Below, in pieces: positions 1 to 12,692 of a stretch of 64,000 bases of DNA. Below the pieces are notes generated by a model, which was not told the origin of the DNA, searched no databases, and saw only the letters and a list, made by a program, of their open reading frames with translations. Every line of letters starts with the position of its first letter. Position 1 is the stretch's first letter. The stretch spans positions 819,028,757 through 819,092,756 of the forward strand of contig CM062814.1 in NCBI GenBank assembly GCA_031772625.1. Reading direction: 5' to 3'. The DNA is from Pinus tabuliformis. Taxonomy: Eukaryota; Streptophyta; Pinopsida; Pinales; Pinaceae. The position numbers and the translations under genes are program-made.

Positions 1-189
1 TCCTAGTGAACCACTTAGCCTAGTGAAGGAACTATCACACTTTGATGATTTGATAGAGTTGGTTATTCTACTAGTGTCCTTTGTCTTGGTTTTCATGATA
101 TAATTGACTATAGCATGACCAATGTAGTTGGTATTGAGTTCAATAGAGGTTAAGTGCTTAACCACTTTTAAGGTATCCAAGAGTGGAGA

Positions 190-1165
190 AAATATGGTCA
201 AAGCATCTCCACATTAAATACACACTGGAAGCCAAGGAAATGGGGAATACCTAATTCAAAATTATTCTCACCAACAGCCTTGGTGATGGCATAAGGCTAA
301 TTTAAAAGTGGAAAAAGCTTCAAATGGGTCTTATGAAGTGCTCTTTATCTAAATTCAAACACCTTGTCTCCCATCTAAAACTTATGGAGAACCTATTGTT
401 GATCATGTCATCACTAGTACTTGGAATTTATTTCTACAAAATATTATGACCTTGTTTTTGATGTGCTATATCCATTCAACACATTTGGTTTCACTATAAA
501 CATCAATCTGAGCACAGGAGGATTCTTCTTGTGTAGATGCAACAGGTAGAGTTATGTCCACTGGGGCCAATAAAAGAACCCCAACACACCTGAAAAGGGT
601 TGTGGCCAATAGAACTATGAAGGGTTTTTTTTAACTATGTTGATCTTATGGAAGTATTTCATCCCTTGTGCATGGATGTTTGGATTTGTGTATTCTTAGG
701 ATATGCATAATCATCTTGTTAGTCATAAGTTTGGTGGTGGAAGGTATTTAATTTAGCCAACTTGGTGTCCATCATTGATGACAAGTTGAACTAGAAAATA
801 CTCAAGATCTACTATCTCCATGTAAAATAATGGTCCATGGGAGCCAAAATGAACCTAAGCATGCTCAAAGAAGAGCTCAACAATGACACTATTGTGATAC
901 TCTTCTTGCAAGGTGTGAAAATGACCATCTTGGAGAATCTATCAACAACCATAAATGTACTGTCATTCCCATGCTTGGTTGAAGGTTGACCTATCATGTA
1001 GTCCATGGAGAGATACTCCTAGGTTTTTTCTACAACCCCTACTTCTTGATGGCATATTTGTCAATGACATCGACAATGTGTGATATACAAGTTGATGTCA
1101 TGTTGGATCTTGGAAAATAGAAGCACTTTTGCAACACTGGAACTATCTTCTCCACATTAAAGAAT
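190..1165 (-). pseudogene. E1 integrase region (fossil)
   Basis: Minus-strand translation shows a zinc-binding N-terminal region near 1,040-1,160 (VEKIVPVLQKCFYFP), then the start of the catalytic core near 930-1,006 (MDYMIG followed by VVDRFSKMVIF), then a C-terminal domain near 190-360 (GENNFELGIP, the GPF-type fold just before the end of pol). These match the integrase of plant Ty3/gypsy elements, which inserts the cDNA copy into the host chromosome. No chromodomain is visible after it. The region is decayed and non-functional, and the 3' LTR is outside the window. Confidence 0.75.
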
Positions 1166-1170
1166 CCTAT

Positions 1171-2079
1171 TGTTAATTTTCTGTTGTTTTATGTTGTTAC
1201 AATCACTTTGGCCCAATTCTTTTCTTTAATTAGCAATCCTTCAATACACTTTATTCTTCCAATTGTCAAGAGAAATTATAGATAGAACAATAAATGCAAT
1301 AGACATTAGAAGACAATCAAGAGCAATGAGAGATGAAAGGATTTGGTCAAAGACTAGGGGAAAATTCCACAAAGGGGAAAACTCCATAAAGGGGAAAACC
1401 CTTTTAAATTCTTCTTGTTATTAGATTGTCATAAAATGTTCAACAAAGAGAGAGTATAATGTTCCAATTCACCAATCACAAGATTATCCATCAAAACCAA
1501 TCAAACAATATCCAAGAGATGATCCCAATAGACAGATCTAATTCAGATAAGAGTTTCCAAGCCTATAGTCAATGATTAAAATCTGCGGTCAATTGTCTAA
1601 AGTATCTTAGGCACCAACCGCATGAAGCTAGTGACCATATGAGTGACTGTAACCCTCCAACCGCAAGGAGAACCCTATCATGCAAGCGAATACAACTGAG
1701 AATTAGATGTTCCAATCATGCAACTACAGATCAAATTCCCTTCTTCATATGTGTGAGATTGAACCTTTCAATTTCGAACCTATACAAACCAATTTCGCGA
1801 ACCAACCTCAGACCTGTATGAGCTAAAACAAAGGAGAAAGAGAATAATATGCTTGATGATGATGTCCAAATGAGGGTCACTTGAATTGTATTTATATGCT
1901 TCCAAGGGTGTCCAATTTCTCTTTAAATTTGACCTGTACCTTTGTGCACATGTGGTTTCCTTCTTAAAAATACATTTTTCCTTTACCAAATTAAATTATT
2001 CCAAGGGTTACGAGGGATATTTCTTGATGAGGAAGATTTTCCAAAGGAGGTAATTTTTCCATAAGCTTCCAAATAAACA
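1171..2079. mobile_element. Solo LTR nested in E1 integrase
   Basis: A 909-bp block starts TGTTAATTTT and ends AAATAAACA, and is flanked by exact 5-bp direct repeats CCTAT (1,166-1,170 and 2,080-2,084). TG...CA termini with a 5-bp target duplication are the hallmark of an LTR. Recognisable E1 sequence resumes on both sides. It carries no coding domain and no second copy, so it reads as a solo LTR left by LTR-LTR recombination. Near 1,355-1,400 it has short repeats of a GGGGAAAA type. Lineage and orientation are not resolved. Confidence 0.75.
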
Positions 2080-2084
2080 CCTAT

Positions 2085-3640
2085 ACCTTATTATAATACA
2101 CCTCTTATATTAGCTTCTCATGCTATCTTGAAGGAATACAGAGATGGCCCAAATGGCATATAATTTTTCTTGGAATTGGAATTAAATGTAACTATCATAT
2201 AATTGAGACACCCAAATATCTTGTGTGCACAAGAGTTGAGCACAATGGCCAATGCCACAAATAGATCTTAGTTAAGGCAATCCACAACTCAATTAATGTT
2301 TCCCTTCTTGTACTTAATGTTAAGGTAGAATTTTTGTAGGTATGTGAACAACTTTTAATGGAAATGTTTCTATAAATTTCCCTATATTGTTATGAACTAT
2401 ATGGGCTTGTTATCGAGTTGGATGATAGTCCCCTTCCTAAAAATTTAATGCTTCAATTGGAAATAGCCTTGCATAATGGAATACATCTCATTTTTGTAGG
2501 TGTGGTACCTACAAAATACATTAAAGAGTGTTTGATTGTGATAGGTTACCATATATTAACTAAGGACTACATTGATAACATAGTCTAAGGCATCATATCT
2601 CAATCTTAAAGGGTTGTTGTGAGTCTCATAAGGTGAGTACTAGTGTTGAATAAGGGTGATGCTTCAAATCCTCAAATTCATTACATTGTGAATTGACCCA
2701 AGTGAACTTGGATTTAGTTCCACCCTTTGTCACTTGGCTTAGGGGCCACATGGTATGAGACAACGCCAACATGAACTTGTGATAGAAGTTGGAAAGGCTC
2801 TCTTAGAACCTTGGGCTTGATCATTTGTGAATGACTTGGATATTGGTTAGACTGGCATGAACACCATTTTCATCCATAATACATCCCGTATGTTGAATTC
2901 TCTACATGCCAAATGAGAAATTCTCTGTATTGGCATATAACTTATGTACCACAAGGTGTTTAAGGCCTGTTGAATTTGCTGCAAATATTTTACCCAAGTT
3001 TGTCTAAATATGGATATCATCCAAATATATGCCCACAAAATAATTTGTGAGTAGTCACAAAATATCATGCAACATTCTCATGAATTTTTTTGGAGCATTA
3101 GTTAAGCTAAACGATATGAGCAACCACTCAAAAATGAATTTTATAAACTCGAAGGTGCTCTTTTGTACCTTGGTTTTCTCAATTGGTACATGGTGGTAGC
3201 CTAAATTTAGATAAATATTATTTAAAAGCTTAGCTCCCTTGAGAAGATCAACAAAATCATTCCTCTACTGAATTGGATGCATCCTTATGTTGATACTACT
3301 CATGGATCTAGATTTTGTTATAACTGAAAATTCCATCCATGAAGGAGAAGGAGAAGTTCCATTTTTGATGCACTCATTAATATTATTATTAGTAGGAGTT
3401 GTGGGATAATTATATTTATGGCATGGCTTATTGATTTCATGGAATTAATATAGACTTTAACAGTCACATGCTTCTTTTCCATCATAATTGAGTCAGAAAC
3501 CTATTCAATTAGGAGAACTAGGTAGATATATCCAACATATAACAAATTTTCCATCTACATGATGGTTGTTTCCTTCTTAAGATTAATTGTTTATATCTTA
3601 TATTAAACAAAATTAAAATTTTAATATGTTTAATATCATG
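2085..3640 (-). pseudogene. E1 RNase H and reverse transcriptase region (fossil)
   Basis: The clearest stretch is 2,847-3,068 on the minus strand. There TWVKYLQQIQQALNTL and the following residues match the Ty3/gypsy RT segment just after the catalytic aspartates (the TWEEHLQHIQQVLxTL block), and further on the track where HxVxVDPxK-type sequence is normal. Weaker similarity continues to about 3,640 (fingers and palm) and down to about 2,150 (RNase H). RT copies the element RNA into DNA and RNase H removes the template. The region is decayed with many breaks. Confidence 0.65.
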
Positions 3641-4792
3641 TTTTGATAATCATGGGGTCAATGCTTTAACATTTCTTCATATGGCACATCAAGCACATCA
3701 CATAATTCCTTGAAAGGAGATGCATACATTTCTAATTTTTCAAGGGAAAAATTAGCTCTATCAATGCTAATTTACCCAATGGTAGGTTTAAAAGATATAT
3801 CATTTAGCACAATCTCATATATATTATCCATATCTCCCTCTATATACACGTCATCTGTAAGAATTGGGATCTAATACCAATGCAATTGTCTAGGTGGAAC
3901 TTTAGATATCTGAATACACATTGATTATGTATCTAAGGAATGTATTTTTCACTCATATCTATGAATGGAATTGAGATTTTTCTTTAACCTTTAGTTAATA
4001 TAGTCCAAAGAGGAAATACTAGTGATGATACATAATTATTTTACTAGTAAATTTTCTTCTAGAATTAACCTCATGAAAAGGAAATGCGATTTCAAAAAAA
4101 AACATTTGAATTGGGAGGGTAGAAGACCTATATAGGTGAGGTAAAATGATCATACTTCTTATGTGGGAATATATATTGATGATGGTATAAGATAGTTATT
4201 TGAATAACTTGATAGTTAGCTTCCATATTTGACAAGGGCATCACAGAGCCTATATATCTAGTGTTTGACTCAAGAATTGAAGGGTCTAGCACAAGTCCTA
4301 GATACTCCATAAAATAAGTGAGTTAAAATGGAATTGAGATAATTGGTGCAAGGTCTCTGTAAAATATGATGTTTGGAAAGGAATAAAAGGCTCAACAACG
4401 ACTAAAGAGATCTTATATAAAGTTGATAAGGCTATACAATTGATAGGTGGAGGGAGAGGAAAGGTACCCATTAAACACATATCAGACATCTCAACACCTA
4501 CACTCTTATACAATGAAATGAACATTCCATGAAAGTGATGTTCACACTAGACTAGCACTAGGATTTAGCACACAGTATGATAGTTGGTTGATAGTCACAA
4601 TATTTCACTCAAAAAATAGAAGGCTTAATTTCCTTCATCTCATACCTCTTAATCCTCCCCAAGAGAAGATTAGAATTGATAGGAGTGTCGACAAATTGTA
4701 CTTCCATTGAGAAATTTTTCCTTTTATACTCTATTGGGAGAAGCTGAAATTATTATGTGTTAGTCTAAGAAGAAATCTTATGAGTGTAACAC
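3641..4792. other. Unassigned stretch between E1 and E2
   Basis: AT-rich DNA with no domain I can name. Short open frames on both strands show no family signature. It may hold decayed E1 leader-to-RT sequence near 3,640-3,800 and the unlocated 3' end of E2, but I could not find LTR termini or target duplications. Confidence 0.4.
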
Positions 4793-5760
4793 CCCCATCC
4801 ACTCTCATAGACCATTCTTGAGCACCGAAAGGAAACACTTTAAATAAAAGCTGACCTCCATAGTCATATCATGGAAATGGGGTCACATAATTCCTCTTTT
4901 CTCAACTTCATTAAAGCTTAGAATAAACACCACCATCACATCTGGATCGTCTTGAGCTTTTCAACAATATAAATTTTATCAAAATATGACTCTAAATCAA
5001 AAGTTATGGTTATTTTAAATTTTAACTAATAATATTTCCATGTCAACAATGTTGCCACGTGGCACTCACCATGTGGCCCATGTGAACCTACTCTGACAAT
5101 AGTGACCCCCACCTAGATTTCCATGTTGTCAATAATGACCACCCTCCTATTCTGGGGTGCAAAATAAAAACTTTTATTATTAATTTCCAGACGATTTCAC
5201 ATTAAGAAATCCTCGAAGCACGAGAGTGATCCTTTCACATAAATTAACAGGAATGTTTCTCATTTCCCAACTCCATCTATCATGGCTATTCCATACGGGA
5301 ACACAAATCTAATGCCTAGTGACCCTAAGGATATGGCCTTTTCCATAGATGTCTTCCTGACAATGCTACCTTGCTAGGTGTGCCCCCTATACCTTACCAC
5401 ATGGAAACCCTAGCCATGTCATTGGCCTACGTGTCTAACTGACAACACGTTGATGCCATGATGATGTTCTACTACAATGTGACACCTTTGAGGATGCCAC
5501 ATGGCACTCAGATTTAGGTTACTTGGCCCTCCAAAAAGACCACTTGTGCCTACCATGTGTCATTGGAAAGCTTATGTGGCACTTGTTGTGTCAACATCTC
5601 ACTTGGGCCCCATCAAACCAACCCTCAAAAAAAACATTGATATAACATCAACACTTTTTTGTTTTCAAAATGTTTTTTCATGAATATTTTCGGCTAGAGT
5701 TTTCATTTTGATGTTATTATTCTCGTTAAGTTGGTAATTTTGTTTAATAGGATTACACCT
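4793..5760. other. Unassigned block starting TGTAACACCCCC
   Basis: The first bases resemble the start of some plant LTRs, but I found no matching CA end or target duplication. The block is less AT-rich than its surroundings and has several TGCCACATGG-type words. At about 5,620-5,690 it contains a copy of the AACATCAACACTTTT unit that forms the tandem repeat at 26,560-26,845. Confidence 0.35.
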
Positions 5761-8700
5761 ATCACTAGAAGAATGAATTCCTAGTGTGAAAGCATCATCT
5801 AAGTGGGAAGATTCATAAGCATAGTGGTATTATCAAGGACATGTACCCGAGATATGTTCGCCCCTCCAAAAGAATTGAAACTTCCAAAGAAGGGCATTCC
5901 ACCTAACACAAAACTACTCCATGAATTGTATGCCCCTCCAAAAACATGTTTGTGCCCATACTAACTATGATTAGGTGTAGACCCCCCCGGAATATTTCCT
6001 AAAGAAGGTTGTCCCATGCTAGAGATCATGACTATAGGGATAGAGGAACTAGGTGGAAACCACCCATCTCCCATAAGTGCACTCTAGATTTCCTTATACT
6101 GAACACAAATGCAACAAGGAGGAATACAGATAGGCTTGGGAAACTACTCAAGGTTGCAAAAGTAATTTGTGGTATACCCTAAAGTAAGGAAAGAGGCATT
6201 TACAAAATAGGGGAAGTGGATTTTATCACATTAAATTATGGCAATGAATACATCATAGATGAAAATCCAAACATATATGGTGATGAAGGCCTCATCTCTC
6301 ATGTATAGAAGCACCACTTTCACCATCCGTTTGATGAGAGAACAAGGAAAGAGGTTCAATGAAATATGCACTCTCTTGTACAAATATGAGTTCAAGAGGA
6401 TAAGTTAAAGGTGGGTTGACATGTGGTGGTGGAATTTCATGCACTACTTCAAGGATGACTTGGTATTCACCTTTTGACCCAAAGATAACCATCACAAATC
6501 CGGTTTGATCTAAGCCCTTTGATGATGGAGTTATCATATACCTTTATGGTGGGGGACCCTCCTCTTGGGGAGAAAAGTTTTCTTAATCGTCAAGATCGAT
6601 GGATAATTTGGTTATACATAGTGAATATATACGTTTGATTAATTGATTAATTAATACATGCCTATGGTCAACTAGAATCAGACCAAACAATGCCCACTAC
6701 AAAAATCCCTAAGAGGTGCAACAAGCAAACCAATTACAAAGGTACCTCATGAAAACCAATATGCTTGAGGTGATGAAATCCCTAAGGATCTTGGACTAAT
6801 AGAGGATTTAGAAATAGCTACCCCAACTTCCTTATACTAGTCTTGAATAGCAGAAGTGACCTTGATGGAGCTAATGTTACCTCTAATAGCACTAATATGG
6901 TGAGTGATGTTTGGATCGGGTATTGTGGTGACTTCCCGACCATAGTCGTGACCTAGGTGAGATCCATGAAAGATAGGCCACTAAGGTTACCACCTCCTAA
7001 ACAAATGACTAGAGAGACATGTGTGATTGAGACCATACATGTAGGAAGGGTAACTAAGCCCAAATCCTCCTAAGATAGTGCTCAAATCAAGTTGTACACC
7101 TCTCAAAGAGATCCCCATTAACATGCATAATCCAATGAAAACCCATATAAAGGGAGTGGGGATGCCACTCCACAAGTTCCCAACATGACTATGTGCTTGA
7201 TTCCCATGTGAGAGGAACTTTCCAACATGTGTATGATGTGATAATGGATTTACACCCTCTAGTGAAACTAGTTTCAATTTTACATCCTTTAAGAGTGTTC
7301 TCTCGAAACCTATTTCAAGGCTCTATACCCCTAAGCTATTCTTGGTGCGTTATAACCAAAAATTCTAGATTATGTTTATTAACACTATATTTTATGGTTT
7401 TTATTTAATCAAGGGTATGGAGTGCAACTTAGATGGTGTGTAAGAGACTAAAAAACAATCCAATATGCAAGATATATGAAGAATGGAATCACTTTTCCAA
7501 TTTGATGAAAATAAACTAGAGGAAAAGTAGAGATTTTTTTTCTTTTTCCAAGTGAAATAAATACCTCACAACCTCTCTCAATAAGCTTTCGATATTCACA
7601 AAATTATCATAAGAAACCTATTCACAAAACAACTTATAAAACAAGTCAATTACTCTAAGATGCAAAAAAAAAAAAAACCAAAAATCACTCCAAAGCACCA
7701 AACTATGACTTTGAAAGAAAAATATGCTAGTTATGGCCTATCAAATTGAATAAACATAAATCTAACACACAACACATAAAAAAATTTAATCCATAACTAA
7801 ATGCAAGAAACCAACAAACTAACCCTAAAATGATTTACAAGGGAAAATAATCCAAACCCTAGAAAAGGGAGCAAGACCTAGAATACCACAAAACTTAGTT
7901 TTATTTGTAATATCCCAAATCAAAACAAACACAAATACTAGTCATGTTATTCATGTATCCCAGATCAAGCTCACAATTTCATAACAATGATCAAGAGATC
8001 TATCACCAAACCAAGCAAAGAATGGAAAACATCTTACACAAACTAGCACAAGGTACAAGATGTAATCATATGTCTTGAAGGGGAGAATATTTAGACCATG
8101 TCTAATTTAGATATAACCCTAAAAATATATAGAAACATAATTCCAGGCCTCATATATCAAAAAAAATATATCATCAACAAATCCAAGTTACAGGGGTGGT
8201 CGCTCCCACAAAATGGGTAGGCTATATATTGGTCAAACCCAGGAACACTTGTAGGGATAAACCACAAGTTAGGGTTGCCCTATAATCCATTTATTGGAAG
8301 TGACAAAACTATGAGATTTAATTTTTAGAGTTAATGCTACTCAAATTTAAGTCTTGGGATATGGATTTGTGTTAATGAAACAAACCCAAAGAAGAAGAAT
8401 TCAAACATTAGGAATTTATCTGCAGTAGAGTCACCAATTTTTTTTGGGGATTATGCTAAAAGCAAAGGAACTATTATCGTACAGATCCCACCTTAGGATC
8501 TTGTAGATAGTGGGAAATGTAATAAAAATGGCTCTTGAATCTTATAGAAACCAATTATTTTCATGTAATGGAAATGGTTGGGGTAGAGATGTGCCTTAAG
8601 TCCATGCATGTTGATGAAGATAGAAGACCTACTTTGGCAATTGGAAGCCTTTCTCATAATTAGAGATCCTACTCTAACTCCTTGGTCTCAACACCTACAC

Positions 8701-9390
8701 ACAAGTATAACCAAGAAATGACAATATGATTTTCCTTTACAAGAAGGAAGTTAGATTACATACTAGATCTAATCATATAAAAAATCAACATAATTTCATA
8801 AACATAAAAAATGTAGAGAGGGAAACCAAAATGACATTCATATAGAATAAAAATATAGTACAAAATTATACCTTCTAGCGTTGAATCCTCCATCTATCCC
8901 TTGCTCCATCACCTCCCTTGTCTCACATATAAATGGGATCATTTATGTAGCAAGCGAGGGCCTAGTCTAGTGGTATTTCTATAACATAAGGTTCTTTCAC
9001 TAAGTTCTCTCCTTCCCTCCACTCCTAAGATCCTAGATCTGGGAGGATGCATAGGAACACTTAGGGCCATGAGAAGTAAGAAAACTTCCACAATTTTTAA
9101 CCCCAAACCAACTCATGACAATCTAGGTCAAGTTGATCCTCTTGGGAAGGCAATTCTCTTAAAAGTATAGGCTCCATTGCTCCTAAGCTTAAGGAAAGTT
9201 TTATAATAGTGATAGGTTGTATACTATCAAGGGAGTAATGGCATATAAGGAGAAATTTTTCATGGGAGCGATGGAATTATTGAGTAACACATTCAAGGGT
9301 GAAAGAAAGGTGCATTCATGCCAACAACCAAACAAGGTTGAGTTGAGGTTCCTCCTAATGAAATGAAGTGAAAGGGTTATAATACTAATC
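5761..9390 (-). mobile_element. E2: decayed minus-strand LTR retrotransposon (Tat/Ogre-like primer site) nested in E1
   Basis: A primer-binding-site-like sequence on the minus strand (8,421-8,437) is followed at lower coordinates by long gag-like pieces. These include a Gly/Pro/Met-rich stretch near 5,830-6,050 and another at 6,987-7,277. Sequence above 8,438 would be the 5' LTR, perhaps to about 9,390, where E1 protease similarity resumes. The pol genes and 3' LTR are not recognisable, so the copy is incomplete, old and heavily broken. Outer limits are estimates. Confidence 0.45.
8421..8437 (-). promoter_or_regulatory. E2 primer binding site
   Basis: The minus strand reads TTGGTGACTCTACTGCA. 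This resembles the TGGCGACTC-type primer sites of Ogre/Tat-type plant elements, which are complementary to a tRNA 3' end (tRNA-Arg in Ogre, from general knowledge). A run of eight A's separates it from the presumed LTR end at about 8,445. Confidence 0.5.
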
Positions 9391-10490
9391 CATGACTTAA
9401 CCAACCAATGTTGTATGATTTACGGTGTGGTACTGTAGGAAAATTTAATCTGTTAATGACCTTTCTTGAGATTAGGTTCTTCTAGGTCCCACTATAAACA
9501 ATCAAATGTAGTGGAGTCCCCTTCACCAACATTTGTGAATAGAAGAGGCACTCCCCTTCTCATACGCCTATAACTCTTATGGTTGGATCTTTGTGGTTGT
9601 GATAGTAGAATTGGATTCTACACTAATGATTTGCTTTCCTTTATTGTGTGTTGAATCAAAACATCAACCAGAGTTTGATTCTTTTTCTTTAAGCTCTACT
9701 AACAATGATTGTTTTGAGTGACATACATTACTGTTGTGCCAGGGGATTTTTTAGAAATCACACCATTTTTTAGCATCCTTCTTCAACTTCCCATACCCTT
9801 ATTTTCCTAAAACTTGGGATGGTTATTTTGAGTCTGGCTCTCATTGCTTTTCCTTTGTTCTCTGGGTTAGGTCCACCTTTTCCATGCTTCTATTGCAATG
9901 GATTTGTAGACCCAAATTCTAGCTTTTCTTATTGCTTCAAATTTTGCTCAATTTTGACAACATATCAATAAGTGATTCCTTGTGAAGAGATGTTTGGGAA
10001 ATCCATATCCATTTGGATGTATATATGTAGACCACTATTGTAATTCAAAAATAGGTTTTTCTTGGGGTCTTTGATACACAAATTTGAGCACAAGGTATGG
10101 AAAATATTGGTGTACTCTAATACCATCTAGTCTCTCTCTTGTCACATAGTTGTCCATCTTGTATATTGGTCATCATAGTTCTATACAAGGTAGAATTACT
10201 CCTTGAGGGCATCGAGAAAAGTAACCCAACTAGATCTTATGTTAAATATCATAAACACATCTTCATTATGTCTCTCCCAATAACCTTCCTAACAATCTTT
10301 GACACGAGGAAGGGATTTGAGGAGAGCAAATGTGATCTTCTCATTTTTGTAAAAATTTTGGACAAAGTAATACCCCTCTAAAATATTTAACCACTTCTCC
10401 AAAACATCTGCATCTAATTGGCCTTCGAATAAGAGGATATCAAAGTTAACTTGTACCTTGAATGGTGTCATGCCTAGAAAATTACACATA
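9390..10490 (-). pseudogene. E1 gag and protease region (fossil)
   Basis: At 10,289-10,489 the minus strand encodes a typical retrotransposon gag core (FEGQLDADVLEKWLNILEG and then KITFALLKSLP), the capsid-like domain that packages element RNA. Similarity continues to about 9,880 in the same direction. A protease-like segment lies near 9,420-9,560, with the KGTPLHLIV then NLIS pattern of plant Ty3 aspartic proteases and GWLSHG after it. It sits directly downstream of the E1 primer site, as expected. There are several breaks. E1 similarity stops near 9,390, where E2 begins. Confidence 0.75.
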
Positions 10491-10753
10491 TTGAAGGTGC
10501 CTCAATTGTTGTTTGTAGGCATCAAAGGATTTGGGAAAAAATGTCAATCATCTCATTCTTTTTTCATGTGAGTGCTTCCTCGAGCAACAAATTGATAAGA
10601 TATCATGTTTTGTCATCTCTCTTTTCTTCCACAATGGAAGGCCACTTTGGTTTGTGAGAGTGATTGTTCCCAAGTGAAACTACCTCGAGACCCAACTCTT
10701 TATGCCCTAACTTCGTTAGGGACATGCATTGAGAAACAACAAGCAGTATATTT

Positions 10754-10765
10754 CTCTGATACCAA
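10754..10765 (-). promoter_or_regulatory. E1 primer binding site (tRNA-iMet type)
   Basis: The minus strand reads TTGGTATCAGAG, the classic site complementary to initiator tRNA-Met in plant LTR elements. It lies directly beside the end of the LTR (10,766) and upstream of gag, which fixes the orientation of E1. Confidence 0.8.
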
Positions 10766-11352
10766 TGATCTTGGTTGTACAAGGAATGAAATTAAAGGTA
10801 GGAAATAAAATGAAACAAACATAAACATAATGTAGTGAAAGCCTAACTTCTATTGATAAGTAGAATAATTGAATACTATAGAACAAAAATTGGCCAAAAT
10901 TATGGCAGTTGTCTATGAAGGGAGGGAGATGATGACTACACACATTCACAAAATATATTACAAGAGGCTGAAGGAATGACATTTTAACATAATGAAATCA
11001 CTCTAGAGATTTAAAACCATAGCCCTAGAAGATGAATCACCAAAATGTTTATAGGCCCTAGGGTGGTTAGTTGGGTACATCAAATTCTCAAGGGCACAAA
11101 TTTTGCATACAATGTTTTTTGGGGGCACACAATAGCCATTGGAAATAACTATTTGATGATTAAAACTTTCAATTAGATCTAGGGAATTCCATGGAAATAA
11201 TTGGCCCCTAGATTGCAGAAAAAAAATCATTTAAGACCTCAAAATAAGCCCAAAAGTTTAGGTCCTAAAAAATCATGGAAAAATTTCTAAGAAGATAAAG
11301 AACCATGGAGTTAGAGGAAGAGGTGGGTGGCCACCAATATCCACCTAGATAA
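10766..11352 (-). repeat. E1 5' LTR
   Basis: The LTR is bounded on one side by the primer site. On the other side the limit comes from where similarity to 39,681-40,220 ends. Shared words in order include CCTAGAAGATGAA, CACCAAA, GGTACATCAA, GAAGTTTAGGACC-like and GGCCACCAATATC. The two copies are clearly related but strongly diverged, so both are old. Length is about 590 bp. Confidence 0.7.
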
Positions 11353-11600
11353 TAGATTTAGAGAGGACCGCATAACTCATAATCAAGGAAGGTCAGACAC
11401 TATGGCTCTAATATAGTTAAGCATGGTAGGAAAGTGCTTAAGTATTGCCACATCTTGTAGTGAAGATATTTTTGACTTTTCAACTTATATCTGGTGGGGG
11501 GATATCAATGATTGACAGTTGGTATTCCAGTTTCAAATTCTTATTAATCATACATAAACAAGCGATCTTGATCCACATGCAAAACCAAAGCCAGACTCAA
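11353..11600. other. Short unassigned spacer between E1 and E3
   Basis: No coding or repeat signature seen. Part of it may belong to the unlocated beginning of the E3 5' LTR. Confidence 0.3.
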
Positions 11601-11792
11601 CCTATTAGGTCCCTATAATACTAGTGATTCCCCCATTACTATTGTCATTGTAGCCCTTATTGTTATTATTTTGCCCCTATTGTCCCCATATTGTTATTAC
11701 TGTGCCCCATAGAAGCTCATTATTATTATTTTTGTACCCTTATATTATTATTGTTATGTCGGATTTGATTATATTGTGACCCTTTAGACTCC

Positions 11793-11950
11793 TATATATA
11801 GAAATGAGGTTTAGTCATTTATATCATCCAAGAATTGTTCATTTGTGTAATGTAAAGGAGGTTCCCCCCTCGAAGAGGCTGATTTTGAAGTTGTTGATCT
11901 ATATTTTTTATCCTTTTGTGAGCTGGTTCATAACATTTGGTATCATAGCC
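11793..11950 (+). promoter_or_regulatory. E3 LTR promoter region and primer binding site
   Basis: A TATATATA box at 11,793-11,800 lies about 140 bp before the LTR end (TAACA, to about 11,935). TGGTATCATAGCC at 11,938-11,950 is a near match to the initiator tRNA-Met primer site. Sequence upstream to about 11,600 is rich in TTATTATT and CCCCATTG-like words and is probably U3. Confidence 0.7.
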
Positions 11951-12692
11951 TTTGGATTCTAGGGTTTCGCTACTCCAAACAGGCCATTGTGGCATTTTCG
12001 CTAGAACTTTTTTTCTGCAACTTTTCAGAAGCTAAAAAAAACCCATTTGAGCCTAAATATCGATGATCCTCGGGTTCAAATTTCAGATCTTGTCTCACTA
12101 TATTTTTGGAGATATGATCCAAGGAAGTTAGGGTTTTTGCAGGCTCCCGAATTACATCCCAAAAAGGTGACCTTGGGGAAATCGTCATAGATTTTTCTAT
12201 GAGTATCATATTGAAATTTCTTAAGAAGTTACAAAAAGAGAATGGACTTCAATTTTTTGTGCATCGTTTTCAAGTCCGAATGTTGAAACAGTGACATGTG
12301 GCACTTCATACAAGTTCTCTCTACTAAAAAAAGTGTATAATCAGGTCATCTTGGGAGATTAGGCATAACTCTTTCTTGGAGAATCCAATTTCAATCAGAC
12401 TGGTGGCATTGAAAATAGGACTTAGAGGGCTACCATAGTTTGAATTTTCAGGCCTTGAAGATCCAAAATTTCATATATACATCAAATTCAATATCGAGCT
12501 CCTACAAAGTGAAAAAAGGTGTGTAGTTTTTTCTAAAATTTTGCATAAGTTTGGTTTGAAAAATTAGTTTGAAGGAATTCAAAGGGCATAGTGAAGCATA
12601 ATTATCATTAATTGATGCCCCGAATAAAGAAAATGGAAACACCTAGTAAGAAACCTGAAAGCTCTAACATGACTCATGAAGAAGAGAAATAA

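Larger units (their letters stand above)
1..11352 (-). mobile_element. E1: old minus-strand Ty3/gypsy retrotransposon, split by later insertions
   Basis: On the minus strand the parts run LTR (10,766-11,352), primer site (10,754-10,765), gag and protease (about 9,390-10,490), RT/RNase H (2,085-3,640) and integrase (190-1,165). The 3' LTR would lie beyond the left edge. This is the normal Ty3/gypsy order, with integrase last. Two later elements interrupt it: a solo LTR at 1,171-2,079 and element E2 between protease and RT. The copy is badly decayed, with many breaks in every coding segment, and is old. A second LTR of the same family sits at 39,681-40,220. Membership of the left and right halves in one element is inferred from strand and order; two elements of one family is the alternative. 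Confidence 0.7.

Noticed and set aside
4793-5760. A solo LTR starting TGTAACACCCCC
   Set aside because: No matching end and no direct duplication of the flanking ATGAG could be found.
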